Assembly (NCBI GenBank): GCA_002336805.1
Contig: DDEZ01000013.1
Location: 71,962 to 135,961, forward strand
DNA from: Bacteroidetes bacterium UBA1941
GTDB lineage: Bacteria; Bacteroidota; Bacteroidia; Chitinophagales; LD1
Direction of reading: 5' to 3'
Length of the DNA stretch: 64,000 bases
In this document: positions 35,350 through 43,948 of the stretch, one piece after another
How the letters are laid out: each line of letters begins with the position of its first letter
Numbering within the stretch: the stretch's first letter is position 1
Program-made: the position numbers and the translations under genes
The notes under the pieces: model-generated
Seen by the model: only the letters and a program-made list of their open reading frames with translations
What the model was told of the DNA's origin: nothing
The model's database searches: none

Positions 35350-36150
35350 CTAATGTGTTACTGTTAGTTTTTGCGATATGCTCTTGTTATTTACCATTAG
35401 GCGGATCACATACGTCCCGGCTGAAAGCTGTCTAGTATTGAATGGGACCACAGTATGGCCGTTGATGCTCTGGCCATTCATCACCACCGCTACTTGCTTG
35501 CCGGTGACATCGGCTATGTCTATGGATACATTTCCCGATTCAGTAAGAGCAAGGTCTATGCTGATATTGTCCACCGCTGGATTTGGGAATACCTTGAACG
35601 ATGAAACGCCTTTTGGCAACTCATTGATCGCGGTGGTACTCATTAGCCCCATTATGCTATCCTTGATAGCTGATGTATCAGCACTGGAAAATGACTGCGA
35701 CACAAACAATACCCTATGGTCCATTCCTCCCAATACCACAACTGTAGGCATGCCAAATCCGCCGTAATTGGCCACTCCTGCCGCACCGCTATCCATTGGA
35801 GTATAGATTGTGGAAAGTCCATTGCTTGATACCCAAGTAGCAGAATAGGAGCACGTCGTGCTGTTATTATATGGGAACGCATACCCCTTTACCATTCCCG
35901 GATGCATAGCATTGATGCCGTTCGCCATGTTTTGGAGAACCCTTGCTGGAGGAGGGCATGATCCGCAATTCGGCATGAAGAAATGTAACAGCACCGCCTT
36001 ACCCGAATCGAGATCTGCAAACAAGTGGTGCGTATCCGTACCGTTGCAATCCATTTTGTTAAAGTCCATCGCTGTATATTGGGCTTTAGCTAAGAGTGAA
36101 GAGAAAACAAGGACCAGTATAACTATTGATTTTGAATAAACGCTTTTCAT
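35350..36150 (-). CDS. Secreted thioredoxin-like protein with T9SS sorting domain
   Basis: 266 residues: signal peptide 1-23, a thioredoxin-fold domain (VLLHFFMPNCGSCPPPARV, with active-site-like CGSC near residue 60, and GMPTVVVLGG as the cis-Pro loop), and a T9SS sorting domain from about residue 185 (FKVFPNPAVDNISI, ending QKLTVTH). It may reduce or form disulfides, or bind copper through CGSC, on the cell surface. Its location inside a copper island suggests protection of Cys proteins or copper delivery; this is inference. Confidence 0.8.
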   Translation of the reverse strand: MKSVYSKSIVILVLVFSSLLAKAQYTAMDFNKMDCNGTDTHHLFADLDSGKAVLLHFFMPNCGSCPPPARVLQNMANGINAMHPGMVKGYAFPYNNSTTCSYSATWVSSNGLSTIYTPMDSGAAGVANYGGFGMPTVVVLGGMDHRVLFVSQSFSSADTSAIKDSIMGLMSTTAINELPKGVSSFKVFPNPAVDNISIDLALTESGNVSIDIADVTGKQVAVVMNGQSINGHTVVPFNTRQLSAGTYVIRLMVNNKSISQKLTVTH

Positions 36151-36228
36151 TTATTTAGTTTTTTGAGTTAATAATAAAACAGGAGAGAAGCTGAAATAAT
36201 TCAGCAATAAAAAAACTATTTGAGAATT

Positions 36229-36627
36229 CTAAATTCTAAACACCCTATTAAGAAGATAAAGGTTTCCGGGACTTAATCCGGGCGGAGGATCGGTCCACGC
36301 GAGAATATGACCCATCAGCTGGCTCGACAGGAACGGAGATTTGAAGATTGAAGCCTTTATGACTGAGAAGTTGGAAAACTTAAAAGAAGAATAAACGATG
36401 CTCTTTTGAATATTCTGTTCCTGTGAAGTTTTGACTAAGATGACTTTGTCTTTGCAGCAACCCTTCTTCATTGCTCTTTTGCCACAGAGACAATGGGTAT
36501 TTTTAGTGGAAAGTACAGAAACGGAAGTTACTTTCCCTCCACAGTAATGCGTACTGACTGACAGCCCCAGACAAGGTATCAGGTAACATGCAAATAGCAA
36601 AATCGCAACTATTCTCCTCATTATCAA
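36229..36627 (-). CDS. Second HYC_CC_PP family protein
   Basis: 132 residues; residue 4 Met could be the true start (MRRIVAILLFACYLIPCLG signal peptide). The family landmarks are STHYCGG, KKGCCKD and TDPPPG, followed by the typical short C-terminal LLNRVFRI, which parallels YIANRRLLI of the first copy. It is the rightmost gene of the copper island and the most upstream of its leftward genes. The two copies differ strongly, so they are old paralogues rather than a recent duplication. Confidence 0.8.
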   Translation of the reverse strand: MIMRRIVAILLFACYLIPCLGLSVSTHYCGGKVTSVSVLSTKNTHCLCGKRAMKKGCCKDKVILVKTSQEQNIQKSIVYSSFKFSNFSVIKASIFKSPFLSSQLMGHILAWTDPPPGLSPGNLYLLNRVFRI

Positions 36628-36999
36628 TTTAAAGGAACGAAAAATTGACTAAAAACGAAAATCTCCTTTTGTTTTCCTTAAAACAACTGTTCTATTCATA
36701 TATCATTAACGACCTGAGCGACTATCTAACGGAACAAGGCAATATCTGAGTTTATTAAAGGGATACCCAAAAGAATTTTGGCACTCTAATGAAATGTTAG
36801 AGTATATTCGGGAATCTCGGAAATCTGCACCTTAGAAGTCAACTTAGTATTCTCTTTTGCAGCTATTTTTGATATACTATTGACTATATAGTCATCTTAG
36901 TTTTTTAGAAGTTCTTTCAAAACATCAAGTGCTTGTGCAATGCTTGTGCAAACAGAAAAGCCATCGGAGATAAAACTCGCAATGGCTTGATAATCTGAG
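36628..36999. other. Non-coding right end of copper island
   Basis: AT-rich, with no supported gene. It contains the 12-bp palindrome GACTATATAGTC at 36882-36893 and then the tRNA 3' flank with its terminator. The left part should hold the promoter of the HYC_CC_PP gene. Confidence 0.5.
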
Positions 37000-37042
37000 A
37001 GCGGGAAACGGGTCTCGAACCCGCGGCCTTCAGTTTGGGAAA
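36886..37042. repeat. Right direct repeat: tRNA-Gly 3' half plus terminator (att-like)
   Basis: Counterpart of 25,154-25,302. The last 43 bp are the 3' half of the intact tRNA. The flank differs by scattered changes and by a short internal duplication of GTGCTTGTGCAA in this copy. Confidence 0.85.
36951..36988 (-). terminator. tRNA-Gly terminator
   Basis: On the minus strand AAGCCAT pairs with ATGGCTT across a 17-nt loop and is followed by TTTTCTGTTTG. In the left repeat copy the same stem reads AAGCCG/CGGCTT, so both sides changed together. Confidence 0.7.
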
Positions 37043-37071
37043 CTGACGCTCTACCCCTGAGCTACTCCCGC
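37000..37071 (-). tRNA. tRNA-Gly (anticodon CCC)
   Basis: A 72-nt cloverleaf on the minus strand: acceptor GCGGGAG/TTCCCGC, D-arm GCTCAGGGGTAGAGC, anticodon arm TCAGT-TTCCCAA-ACTGA with anticodon CCC, T-arm GCGGG-TTCGAGA-CCCGT, discriminator T. The 3' CCA is not encoded. It reads GGG codons. Its 3' half is the integration target for the island on its left. Confidence 0.95.
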
Positions 37072-37119
37072 TGGCAGGATGAAGATAACAATCCTGCCAG
37101 ACAAAAGTACCTCAGGTGC

Positions 37120-37788
37120 TCAGCCTGCTATCTGACCGGGTACCTCCATCTGCGACTCGAGCGGCCAGTAGAGGTCCTCGGCAAACTTGATAAAGCGGCC
37201 GCGCACGGGCACTTTGGCGGTATACATGTGCGGGTACTGACGTGCGTCGGCGCGGAGGTCGGTCAGGCTGCCATCGTCTGTATCGCGCGGGCTGAAGTCC
37301 TTGTAGGCGGGGTCGAGGATATAGTCCAGCTCCTCCTGAGTATAAGGCGGTTTCTCATTAGTCTTTTTTGATTTTGAACCGGAGCGGGGTTTTTCATTTT
37401 GCGGTGCGGGTGGGGCCGGGGCTGCAAACTCGGCGCTTAGATGCGAGGGTAGTTCGCTTTCGCCTTTGGTGTTGTAGCCATAGTTGTGCCGCAGGATGAA
37501 ATGGCAGGTGGAGGCATTCATACGTTTGAAAAGGGCACCTTCTTCGAGCTTGTTTATAAAGACCTGCTCGATGTAGTAGATCTGGTCCATGATCTCTTCA
37601 TCGTGTTCCCATTTCTTTTTCCAGTAGCTCCAGAGCTGCTTGTAGCAGCGGACGCGGAGGAGGGCCTGGGATAGGGTGAGGATGATGGAGAACTCGTCAG
37701 TGGCGATGGCCTCGATCTGGATGAGGAGGGCGAGGGTTTTCTCGCGGGTCCATCTGGTGGCGTTGGTATTGCCGGTAGGTGCGGACAT
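37120..37788 (-). CDS. Hypothetical protein next to tRNA-Gly
   Basis: 222 residues. The N-terminal 120 residues are helical (TREKTLALLIQIEAIATDEF; YYIEQVFINKLEEGALF) and include TCHFILRHNYGYNTK, which faintly recalls phage terminase small subunits, but the similarity is too weak to name it. A Pro/Lys-rich linker (APPAPQNEKPRSGSKSKK) leads to a C-terminal part. GC-rich codon use matches the core chromosome. Leftward and alone. Confidence 0.55.
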   Translation of the reverse strand: MSAPTGNTNATRWTREKTLALLIQIEAIATDEFSIILTLSQALLRVRCYKQLWSYWKKKWEHDEEIMDQIYYIEQVFINKLEEGALFKRMNASTCHFILRHNYGYNTKGESELPSHLSAEFAAPAPPAPQNEKPRSGSKSKKTNEKPPYTQEELDYILDPAYKDFSPRDTDDGSLTDLRADARQYPHMYTAKVPVRGRFIKFAEDLYWPLESQMEVPGQIAG

Positions 37789-37942
37789 AGGTGTTTTATT
37801 TTGAGTGAAAGAATACTTTTTTACCGCAGAGGCGGAGAGACGGAGAGGGAATTTTCAATACAACCCTCCAACCTCCCTAAAGGGAGGCTTTAAATACAGA
37901 ATGCAATTGTCTGAATCAGAATTTACAGGATTTTAGAATTTT

Positions 37943-38205
37943 CAGAATGAATACAAGTACATTTTTGAACCACATAGAACACATAGAGACATAGAAATGC
38001 AATACAATTTCTGAAGCTGAATTTTTAGAATGGTTTGAATAACTCAGAATGAATACAAAAGCATTTTTGAACCACATAGAAACATAGAGACATAGAAATG
38101 CAGTACAATTTCTGAAGCTGAATTTTCAGAATGGTTTGAATAACTCAGAATGAATACAAAAGCATTTTTGAACCACATAGAACACATAGAGACATAGAAA
38201 TACAG
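37943..38205. repeat. Tandem repeat, about 2.6 copies of a 101-102 bp unit
   Basis: Units begin at 37945, 38047 and 38148 with GAATGAATACAA and share the CCACATAGA...CATAGAGACATAGAAA core; the third copy is truncated at about 38205. A degenerate precursor may extend left to 37897. AT-rich within GC-richer surroundings. Confidence 0.85.
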
Positions 38206-38303
38206 GGGCAGTGTGCTGCCCTCCAGACCTCTCCCGACTGCATCGGGATCTGCTACCTGCAGGGAGGCTTTAATATAAAAGAACCACAGAGATATTCATA
38301 GGT

Positions 38304-38477
38304 ATGGCAGCGGATGAATGGCTGCGTGGTGGTGGGTGCAAAGGTGTGCAAAATGGGCGACTTTTTGCGGAGGAGATATTCACAAAAGGTGGAGGCGGAG
38401 GTGTAATTGCTCACAAAACAGATGGCGTGCAGGAGCGGAAGGATAAACGGTGGGCTATGGATATTCTGAGCGTGTAG
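38304..38477 (+). CDS. Possible 57-residue Gly-rich peptide upstream of radical SAM pair
   Basis: An open frame ATG 38304 to TAG 38475-38477 would encode a 57-residue peptide with two Gly clusters (LRGGGCKG and TKGGGGGVIAH) and a charged C-terminal part. It ends 102 bp before the first radical SAM gene on the same strand. Size and position would suit a RiPP precursor, but frames this short arise by chance, no ribosome-binding site is evident, and no family is recognised. Confidence 0.25.
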   Translation: MAADEWLRGGGCKGVQNGRLFAEEIFTKGGGGGVIAHKTDGVQERKDKRWAMDILSV

Positions 38478-38579
38478 CCTGCACGGATCATAGCGCTTTG
38501 GTGCGTGGCTGATGGGGTGGTAGAGATGGATTAGGGGATTGAAGCAGAATGATGTAAGTTTGAGAGGATACAGCTATAG

Positions 38580-39875
38580 ATGAGTGTAAAGCAACTACTG
38601 GAGAATGCCTACAACAGGGCACTGGCAGAGACGAGCGGACTGATGCGGAGGTCGGATGTATTCTGCATGGCGCCGTGGATACAGCTGCATGCCCAGACAA
38701 ATGGCAAGGTGTCTCCCTGCTGTATGAGCTCTGTCTATAGCAGCAATGAGATAGGCGACCTGCGCCAGAATCCACGGCTGGAAGACGCGTGGAACTCGTC
38801 CAACATGAAGCAGCTACGCCTCAATATGCTGAAGGGGGAGAAGAGCACCCTCTGCGGCCACTGCTACAAATATGAGGCACTGGGCCGCTATAGCGAGCGC
38901 AAGCAATATAACCGCGACTACAAGCGCTACTATGACCGTGTACGCGCTACCAATACTGATGGCAGCCTGGACATAAAGGAAGTACCTATCATAGACATCC
39001 GCTTCTCTAATAAATGCAACTATAAGTGCCGGATATGCAATAGTGAGTTCAGCTCGCTGTGGTATGAGGAGGAGCGCCAGCTGGGCAAGGGCCGGCCAGC
39101 AGAAGACCAGCCCAAGGAGATGCGTGCAGCTGAGGAGGAAGCGGCCTTCTGGGAGTCGTACAAGAGCCTGCTGCCGTATGTGCGGAGGCTGCACTTTGCG
39201 GGTGGTGAGCCGCTCTTTATGGATGAGCACTATGAGACGCTGGACCATCTCATAGAGATAGGCAATACGGAAGTGACACTCAGCTACAATACAAATTTCT
39301 CTACGCTGCGCTATAAGAAGTACGACGTGCTGGATATGTGGAGCCGGTTCAAAAATGTAGATATATGGGCCAGCCTGGACGGCATGGGTGCCAAAGGAGA
39401 CTACCAGCGCAAAGGCCAGAAATGGGAAAAAATAGAGGAGAATCTGCGTGAGCTGCAAAAGAAATGCCCTCATGCAGCACTAGGAGTGAATGTGACCGTG
39501 AGCATGCTGAATGTACTGGATGTGCCGGAGTTCATACGCTATATGATAGACCAGCAGCTGGTCAAGCCCGAGCGGCTGAATCTATACCTGCTCTTCTACC
39601 CGGAGCATTTCAGCGTGGTAAATCTATCGCCAGAGCTGAAGCAAAAGGCGGTAGCGCAGTTTGAGGCACTGGAGCGGGACTATATCTCAAAGCTGGAGGC
39701 TCCTGACAATATCCGAAACCATATCAAGACCGTAGTGACCTATATGATGGGAGAAGAAGGAGAGCGGCAAGAGATATTTCGCAATACGATCAGGGAAGTG
39801 GATGCGATCAGGGGAGAGGACTTCCTGGCGCTGTATCCGGAGTTTGCACACATGATGAATTCAGACGGGGTATGA
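38580..39875 (+). CDS. Radical SAM protein with N-terminal twitch/SPASM-like Cys region (first of pair)
   Basis: 431 residues. Before the radical SAM core is a Cys-rich part with CMAPW, SPCCMSS and LCGHC (residues about 20-95), resembling the SPASM/twitch auxiliary-cluster module but placed N-terminally. The radical SAM cluster motif CNYKCRIC starts near residue 146, followed by HFAGGEPLF, the GGE motif contacting SAM. Proteins with this inverted order are named twitch-domain radical SAM proteins. The substrate is unknown. Its stop overlaps the next gene's ATG by 4 nt. Confidence 0.85.
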   Translation: MSVKQLLENAYNRALAETSGLMRRSDVFCMAPWIQLHAQTNGKVSPCCMSSVYSSNEIGDLRQNPRLEDAWNSSNMKQLRLNMLKGEKSTLCGHCYKYEALGRYSERKQYNRDYKRYYDRVRATNTDGSLDIKEVPIIDIRFSNKCNYKCRICNSEFSSLWYEEERQLGKGRPAEDQPKEMRAAEEEAAFWESYKSLLPYVRRLHFAGGEPLFMDEHYETLDHLIEIGNTEVTLSYNTNFSTLRYKKYDVLDMWSRFKNVDIWASLDGMGAKGDYQRKGQKWEKIEENLRELQKKCPHAALGVNVTVSMLNVLDVPEFIRYMIDQQLVKPERLNLYLLFYPEHFSVVNLSPELKQKAVAQFEALERDYISKLEAPDNIRNHIKTVVTYMMGEEGERQEIFRNTIREVDAIRGEDFLALYPEFAHMMNSDGV

Positions 39876-40993
39876 AGCTGTTTTGCAAATTGCCCTTTGG
39901 CAGGATATCTATAGATGATGATGGCAATATATGGCCATCGTGCTGCCCGGACTGGGTCCAGTTTCCGATGGGAAACGTCTTTGAGCAAGAGTGGGAGGAG
40001 ATATGGTATGGCGAGGCAGCGCAGAAGCTGCGCGAGTCGATGTTTGACGGATCGCTGCGCTACTGCAAAAGGAACTGGTGCCCCAATGTGGCCGATGCCG
40101 AAGCCGGCCTATACAACTATCACGTGATACCCCTGGAGCAGGCTCCCAAGACGTGGCAACCTGCACCACCCGTACATATCAACCTGAACTATGACCAGAC
40201 CTGCAACCTCCGCTGCCCGTCATGCAGGGCGGACTTCATCCACTACAAAGGCGACAAGCTCAAAAAGGTAGAATATATACAAGCCTATGTAGAGGAGAAG
40301 ATACTGCCGGGTGTGGAGTCTATCGCACTCACAGGCGTAGGAGATCCTTTTTACAGCCCGGTATTCCGGAAGTTTCTGCAGGACTTTGATGCCAAGAAAT
40401 ATCCGCAGCTGAAGACGATACATTTCCATACCAATGGCCAGCTGTTTGATGAGCGGATGTACAACCGTATGCCCGGCCTGCACCACCTCAGGCTCTCTAC
40501 AGATATCTCTATAGACGCGGCCTCGGCAGAGGTCTATGGCAAGGTAAGGCCACCGGGAGACTGGGACAAGCTGATGAAGAACCTCGACTTCATCAAGCGG
40601 CTGGATAACCTGGTACTGCTGGGTATCAGCATGGTGGTGCAGCAGGACAACTACCGGGATATGATGAAATTTGTAGAGCTGGGTGAGTCTCTCACGTATC
40701 GGTCACGGCCTACGTTTATAGAGTTTAAGCGGATGCGCCATGACCCGCACCTGACAGCGGCCCAGTATGCCACGATGGGCCTGGAGGGTATGAGTGCAGT
40801 ACAACATCAGGAGTTTCTGGATATCCTCAATCAGGTAGAGTACAAGAGGATGTATAATGCCGTGAACCACCTGCAGCCTGAGGTCAGGCACAACCTGCAT
40901 GAGTTTGTGACAGAGCGGCCTGTAGTGCGGCCATCGCGCCTCATACAGCTCTCCTCACTGGTGCGCCGCAAGGTAGATAGCCTGCTGCGCTAG
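39872..40993 (+). CDS. Radical SAM protein with N-terminal twitch/SPASM-like Cys region (second of pair)
   Basis: 373 residues with the same layout as its upstream neighbour: FCKLPFGRIS, WPSCCPDW and CKRNWC (residues 1-70), then the cluster motif CNLRCPSC near 111-118 and ALTGVGDPFYS in place of the GGE loop. The N-terminal part resembles the module that in other radical SAM enzymes binds auxiliary iron-sulfur clusters. Translationally coupled to the first gene (ATGA), so the two probably act on one substrate or form a complex. The next gene is convergent. Confidence 0.85.
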   Translation: MKLFCKLPFGRISIDDDGNIWPSCCPDWVQFPMGNVFEQEWEEIWYGEAAQKLRESMFDGSLRYCKRNWCPNVADAEAGLYNYHVIPLEQAPKTWQPAPPVHINLNYDQTCNLRCPSCRADFIHYKGDKLKKVEYIQAYVEEKILPGVESIALTGVGDPFYSPVFRKFLQDFDAKKYPQLKTIHFHTNGQLFDERMYNRMPGLHHLRLSTDISIDAASAEVYGKVRPPGDWDKLMKNLDFIKRLDNLVLLGISMVVQQDNYRDMMKFVELGESLTYRSRPTFIEFKRMRHDPHLTAAQYATMGLEGMSAVQHQEFLDILNQVEYKRMYNAVNHLQPEVRHNLHEFVTERPVVRPSRLIQLSSLVRRKVDSLLR

Positions 40994-41001
40994 TGTGACC
41001 T

Positions 41002-42561
41002 CTACCTGCTGCTCAGCTTTATAATAGGCACGATCATCTCCTCCAGAGAGATGCCGCCGTGCTGGAAGGTATTCTTGAAGTAAGAAACAAAGTGATTATA
41101 GTTATTGGGATAGACCAGGTACTTGTCAGTCTTGGCAAAGATGTATGTGGATGTCAGGTTAGACTTAGGCAGCATGATCTCCTCAGGGTTGCGTACCGCG
41201 AAAACATCTTTCTCTTCATATTGCAGATTGCGGCCGGTCTTGTAGCGGATATTGGTAGTGGTCTGGCGGTCGCCTATGCACTTTGAGGGGTCCTTTACAT
41301 TCACGGTACCGTGGTCTGTGGTGATCACAAGGTTGATGTCTTTGCCGGCCAGTTTCTTCAGCGCATTGAAGAGTGGTGAGTGCTCAAACCATGATGCAGA
41401 GAGGGAGCGGTAGGCAGCCTCGTCATTGGCCAGTTCTTTCAGCACCTCCATCTCCGTGCGGGCGTGAGAGAGCATATCTACGAAATTGTAGACGATCACG
41501 TTCAGTCGGTTATTGAGATAGTTCAGTATATTCTCCTCCAGCAGCAGGCCATCGCGGTGGTTAGTGATCTTGGTGTATTGCGTCTTGATCGGCTCGCGGA
41601 AAGTCTTCTTGACCAGCGCCTCCAGAAACTCGCCCTCATGCATATTCTTGCCGCCCTCATCATCATCATTCAGCCATTTGCCGGGAAAGTTCTTCTGGAT
41701 ATCTGCAGGCATCATGCCGCTGAATATTGCATTGCGGCTGTACTGTGTGGCAGTAGGCAGGATGGCATAGAAAGTATCCTCATCATCTATACGGAAGTAA
41801 GGTGTGATGAGAGACTGGATGGTCCGCCACTGGTCAAAACGGAGATTGTCTATCAGTATCACAAAGGTGGGCTTAGGCTGCTTGATCAGGTCAAATACTT
41901 TGCTCTTCAGCAGGGTATGTGACATGATCGGTGCGTCTTTGCCGGGTTCGCCCTTGATCCAGTTCTTATAGTTCTTGATCACAAATTTATTGAACTCATT
42001 ATTGGCCTCGCTTTTCTGCATCTCAAAGACATCCTGCATCTCTACGGTCTTGGAGCGATCCAGCTCGATCTCCCAATAGATGAGGTCCTTGTACAGCTCA
42101 GCCCACTCCTGGTAGCTGAGGTTGTCCTGTATGCGGGTGAAGAGCTGCTGAAATTTACCCCTGTAGTCTGAGACCGTTTTCTCGCTGACCAGCTCTGTTT
42201 TATTGATGATCTTTTTGAGCGTGGAGAGTATCTGCTGTGGCTTCACAGGTTTGATCAGGTAGTCTGCTATCTGGGAGCCGATGGCGTCTTCCATCAGGTT
42301 CTCTTCTTCATTTTTGGTGATCATGACTACCGGCAGCTGGCTATTGTAGCCCTTGATCTGTGTGAGGGCCTGCAGGCCATTGAGACCGGGCATAGACTCA
42401 TCCAGAAATACCACATCCACGGCATTTTTCTTCACTTCATCTACTGCATCTTTGCCATTGGTCACGGTGATGACATCGTAGCCTTTATCCTTGAGGAAAA
42501 GTATCTGTGGTTTGAGCAGGTCTATCTCGTCGTCAGCCCAGAGGATGGTAGTTTTAGCCAT
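41002..42561 (-). CDS. porX: PorX-type response regulator with PglZ phosphatase-like domain
   Basis: 519 residues, the length expected for PorX. Residues 1-120 are a receiver domain (acidic DDE at 10-12, phosphoacceptor Asp54 in VFLDESMPG, Lys in YLIKPVKP). The C-terminal half is a PglZ/alkaline-phosphatase superfamily domain (ILIDNLRFDQWR; VITTDHGTVNV; FQHGGISLEEMIVP with likely metal ligands). PorX works with PorY to control T9SS genes, and its effector domain hydrolyses cyclic/linear oligonucleotides. Its presence matches the many T9SS substrates in this window. Transcribed alone, leftward. Confidence 0.92.
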   Translation of the reverse strand: MAKTTILWADDEIDLLKPQILFLKDKGYDVITVTNGKDAVDEVKKNAVDVVFLDESMPGLNGLQALTQIKGYNSQLPVVMITKNEEENLMEDAIGSQIADYLIKPVKPQQILSTLKKIINKTELVSEKTVSDYRGKFQQLFTRIQDNLSYQEWAELYKDLIYWEIELDRSKTVEMQDVFEMQKSEANNEFNKFVIKNYKNWIKGEPGKDAPIMSHTLLKSKVFDLIKQPKPTFVILIDNLRFDQWRTIQSLITPYFRIDDEDTFYAILPTATQYSRNAIFSGMMPADIQKNFPGKWLNDDDEGGKNMHEGEFLEALVKKTFREPIKTQYTKITNHRDGLLLEENILNYLNNRLNVIVYNFVDMLSHARTEMEVLKELANDEAAYRSLSASWFEHSPLFNALKKLAGKDINLVITTDHGTVNVKDPSKCIGDRQTTTNIRYKTGRNLQYEEKDVFAVRNPEEIMLPKSNLTSTYIFAKTDKYLVYPNNYNHFVSYFKNTFQHGGISLEEMIVPIIKLSSR

Positions 42562-42777
42562 GTATGATGTTTAAGCGTTAGGTTGGGTAAAAGGAAAAAA
42601 TCATGCCACCTGTGCAGGTAGCCTACATTCACAAACTGAAAGTACGGATTCTTATTTTGGATGAATGAAGAAATTAACAAATATTGAGCGCATCAAATAC
42701 GGTCAACCGCAAAAACGCTAAAGCGCAAAAAAGCATTCATTATCGCTGTCAGAAAAGCAGCTAGCTTTTATAGACTA

Positions 42778-43179
42778 TTACTTCTTTACATAAAGCACCT
42801 TCTCCTGACCCTCCAGGTCTACGGTCAGCTTCATGATAGCATCTGATATCTTGACGGCCAGCTTCATCTGGCCACCGGGTACAAACTCCCCCTTGGCACT
42901 CCAGTAGCGGGTGGGCTGGCCATCAGGCTGCTCGGCAAATTCACCCTTGGTGCTGAAGTGCGTAGAATCTTTCATCACTACATAAAACAGGTAATGCACC
43001 GTGTCCGTATTCTGATAGAAGTTTATCCTGTCCGGCTTATTGCCGGGTTTCAGCAGCCATTCGCGCTCTTTAGCATCTTGTTTGGCATAGCTGCCGTAGT
43101 ATTCAGGATTGACCTGTATGGTTGTTTTGTCTTTGCCAAGGAGGAAGAAGGGGAGGAGGGCGATAGTGGCGAACTTCAT
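42778..43179 (-). CDS. Exported hypothetical protein
   Basis: About 133 residues from ATG 43179, which gives the signal peptide MKFATIALLPFFLLG; a longer frame upstream has none. The rest is a small beta-rich domain (PDRINFYQNTDTVHYLFYVV; FSTKGEFAEQPDG; MKLTVDLEGQEKVLYVKK), lipocalin-like in feel. No family recognised. Divergent from tag, with only 53 bp between the starts. Confidence 0.6.
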   Translation of the reverse strand: MKFATIALLPFFLLGKDKTTIQVNPEYYGSYAKQDAKEREWLLKPGNKPDRINFYQNTDTVHYLFYVVMKDSTHFSTKGEFAEQPDGQPTRYWSAKGEFVPGGQMKLAVKISDAIMKLTVDLEGQEKVLYVKK

Positions 43180-43232
43180 GACAGCGTGATTTAGTGCTAT
43201 CGAAATTATCAATCTTTCGGTACATTCATCAT

Positions 43233-43817
43233 ATGGCTACTGCTGCTAAACCGAAGGACAACAAAGTGCGCTGTGCATGGTGCACGGGCGATGAGCTCTA
43301 TATAGACTATCATGACAAAGAATGGGGCAGGCCGGTGCATGAGGATGCCGTGTTTTTTGAGTTCCTGATACTGGAGAGCTTTCAGGCGGGGCTGAGCTGG
43401 CTCACGATATTGCGCAAGCGTGAGAACTTCCGCAAAGCCTTCGCCGGTTTTGATGTGAAGAAGGTGGCAAAGTTTGATGAAAAGAAGAAGGCTGCACTGA
43501 TGCTGGATGAAGGTATCATACGCAACAGGCTGAAGATAGAAGCAGCAGTGAACAATGCGCAACGCTTTATCGAAGTGCAAAAAGAGTTTGGCTCTTTTGA
43601 TAAATATATCTGGAGCTTCACCGGTGGCAAGCCTGTGGTGAACAGGCCCGCTACGCTACGCGATGTGCCGCCTATCACGGACCTGTCTAAGAAGATCACG
43701 AAAGACCTGCAAAAGCGGGGTTTCAAGTTTCTGGGAGGGACGATCTGCTATGCCTTTATGCAGGCTACGGGTATCGTAGATGATCACACTGCGGACTGCT
43801 GGCGGGCGAAGAAGTGA
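43233..43817 (+). CDS. tag: DNA-3-methyladenine glycosylase I
   Basis: 194 residues from ATG 43233. The Tag signature is complete: VRCAWC with the first zinc Cys, YHDKEWG with the zinc His, the base-binding AGLSWLTILRKRENF, GFKFLGGTICYAFMQATG, and the closing zinc ligands in DDHTADC. Tag removes 3-methyladenine from alkylated DNA. Very similar in length and order to the E. coli enzyme. The ATG chosen is 13 codons inside the longest frame because the extension is not conserved in the family. Confidence 0.95.
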   Translation: MATAAKPKDNKVRCAWCTGDELYIDYHDKEWGRPVHEDAVFFEFLILESFQAGLSWLTILRKRENFRKAFAGFDVKKVAKFDEKKKAALMLDEGIIRNRLKIEAAVNNAQRFIEVQKEFGSFDKYIWSFTGGKPVVNRPATLRDVPPITDLSKKITKDLQKRGFKFLGGTICYAFMQATGIVDDHTADCWRAKK

Positions 43818-43897
43818 CAACTTATTTTGCGCTCAATTTGCGTAGGGCGATGCCCTAGGCTGGAGGCGGTCCGCCCCTTTGGGGCTTCATAAAAGCA

Positions 43898-43928
43898 GCG
43901 ATGCCATCCCTGTGAGGGATGGCATCGC
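43898..43928. repeat. Perfect 13-bp palindrome (REP-like or terminator)
   Basis: GCGATGCCATCCC and its complement flank TGTGA, between convergent tag and the M43 protease. No T-run follows on either side. Nearby GGGCGATGCCCTAGG repeats the GCGATGCC core, as in dispersed REP-type elements. Confidence 0.6.
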
Positions 43929-43948
43929 GGTATTCTAAGTAGTTCTGC

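Larger units (their letters stand above)
37789..38579. other. Long intergenic region with tandem repeats and one short frame
   Basis: Contains a roughly 101-bp tandem repeat (separate entry), two low-complexity stretches with GGGAGG hairpins near 37,875 and 38,265, and a 57-codon frame at 38,304-38,477. It must also hold the promoter of the radical SAM operon. Confidence 0.5.

Noticed and set aside
37120..37788. Terminase small subunit call for the protein next to tRNA-Gly
   Set aside because: Only one short stretch is reminiscent, and no other phage packaging gene is near.
37943..38205. CRISPR array
   Set aside because: Units are about 101 bp and nearly identical throughout, so there are no unique spacers, and no cas genes are present.
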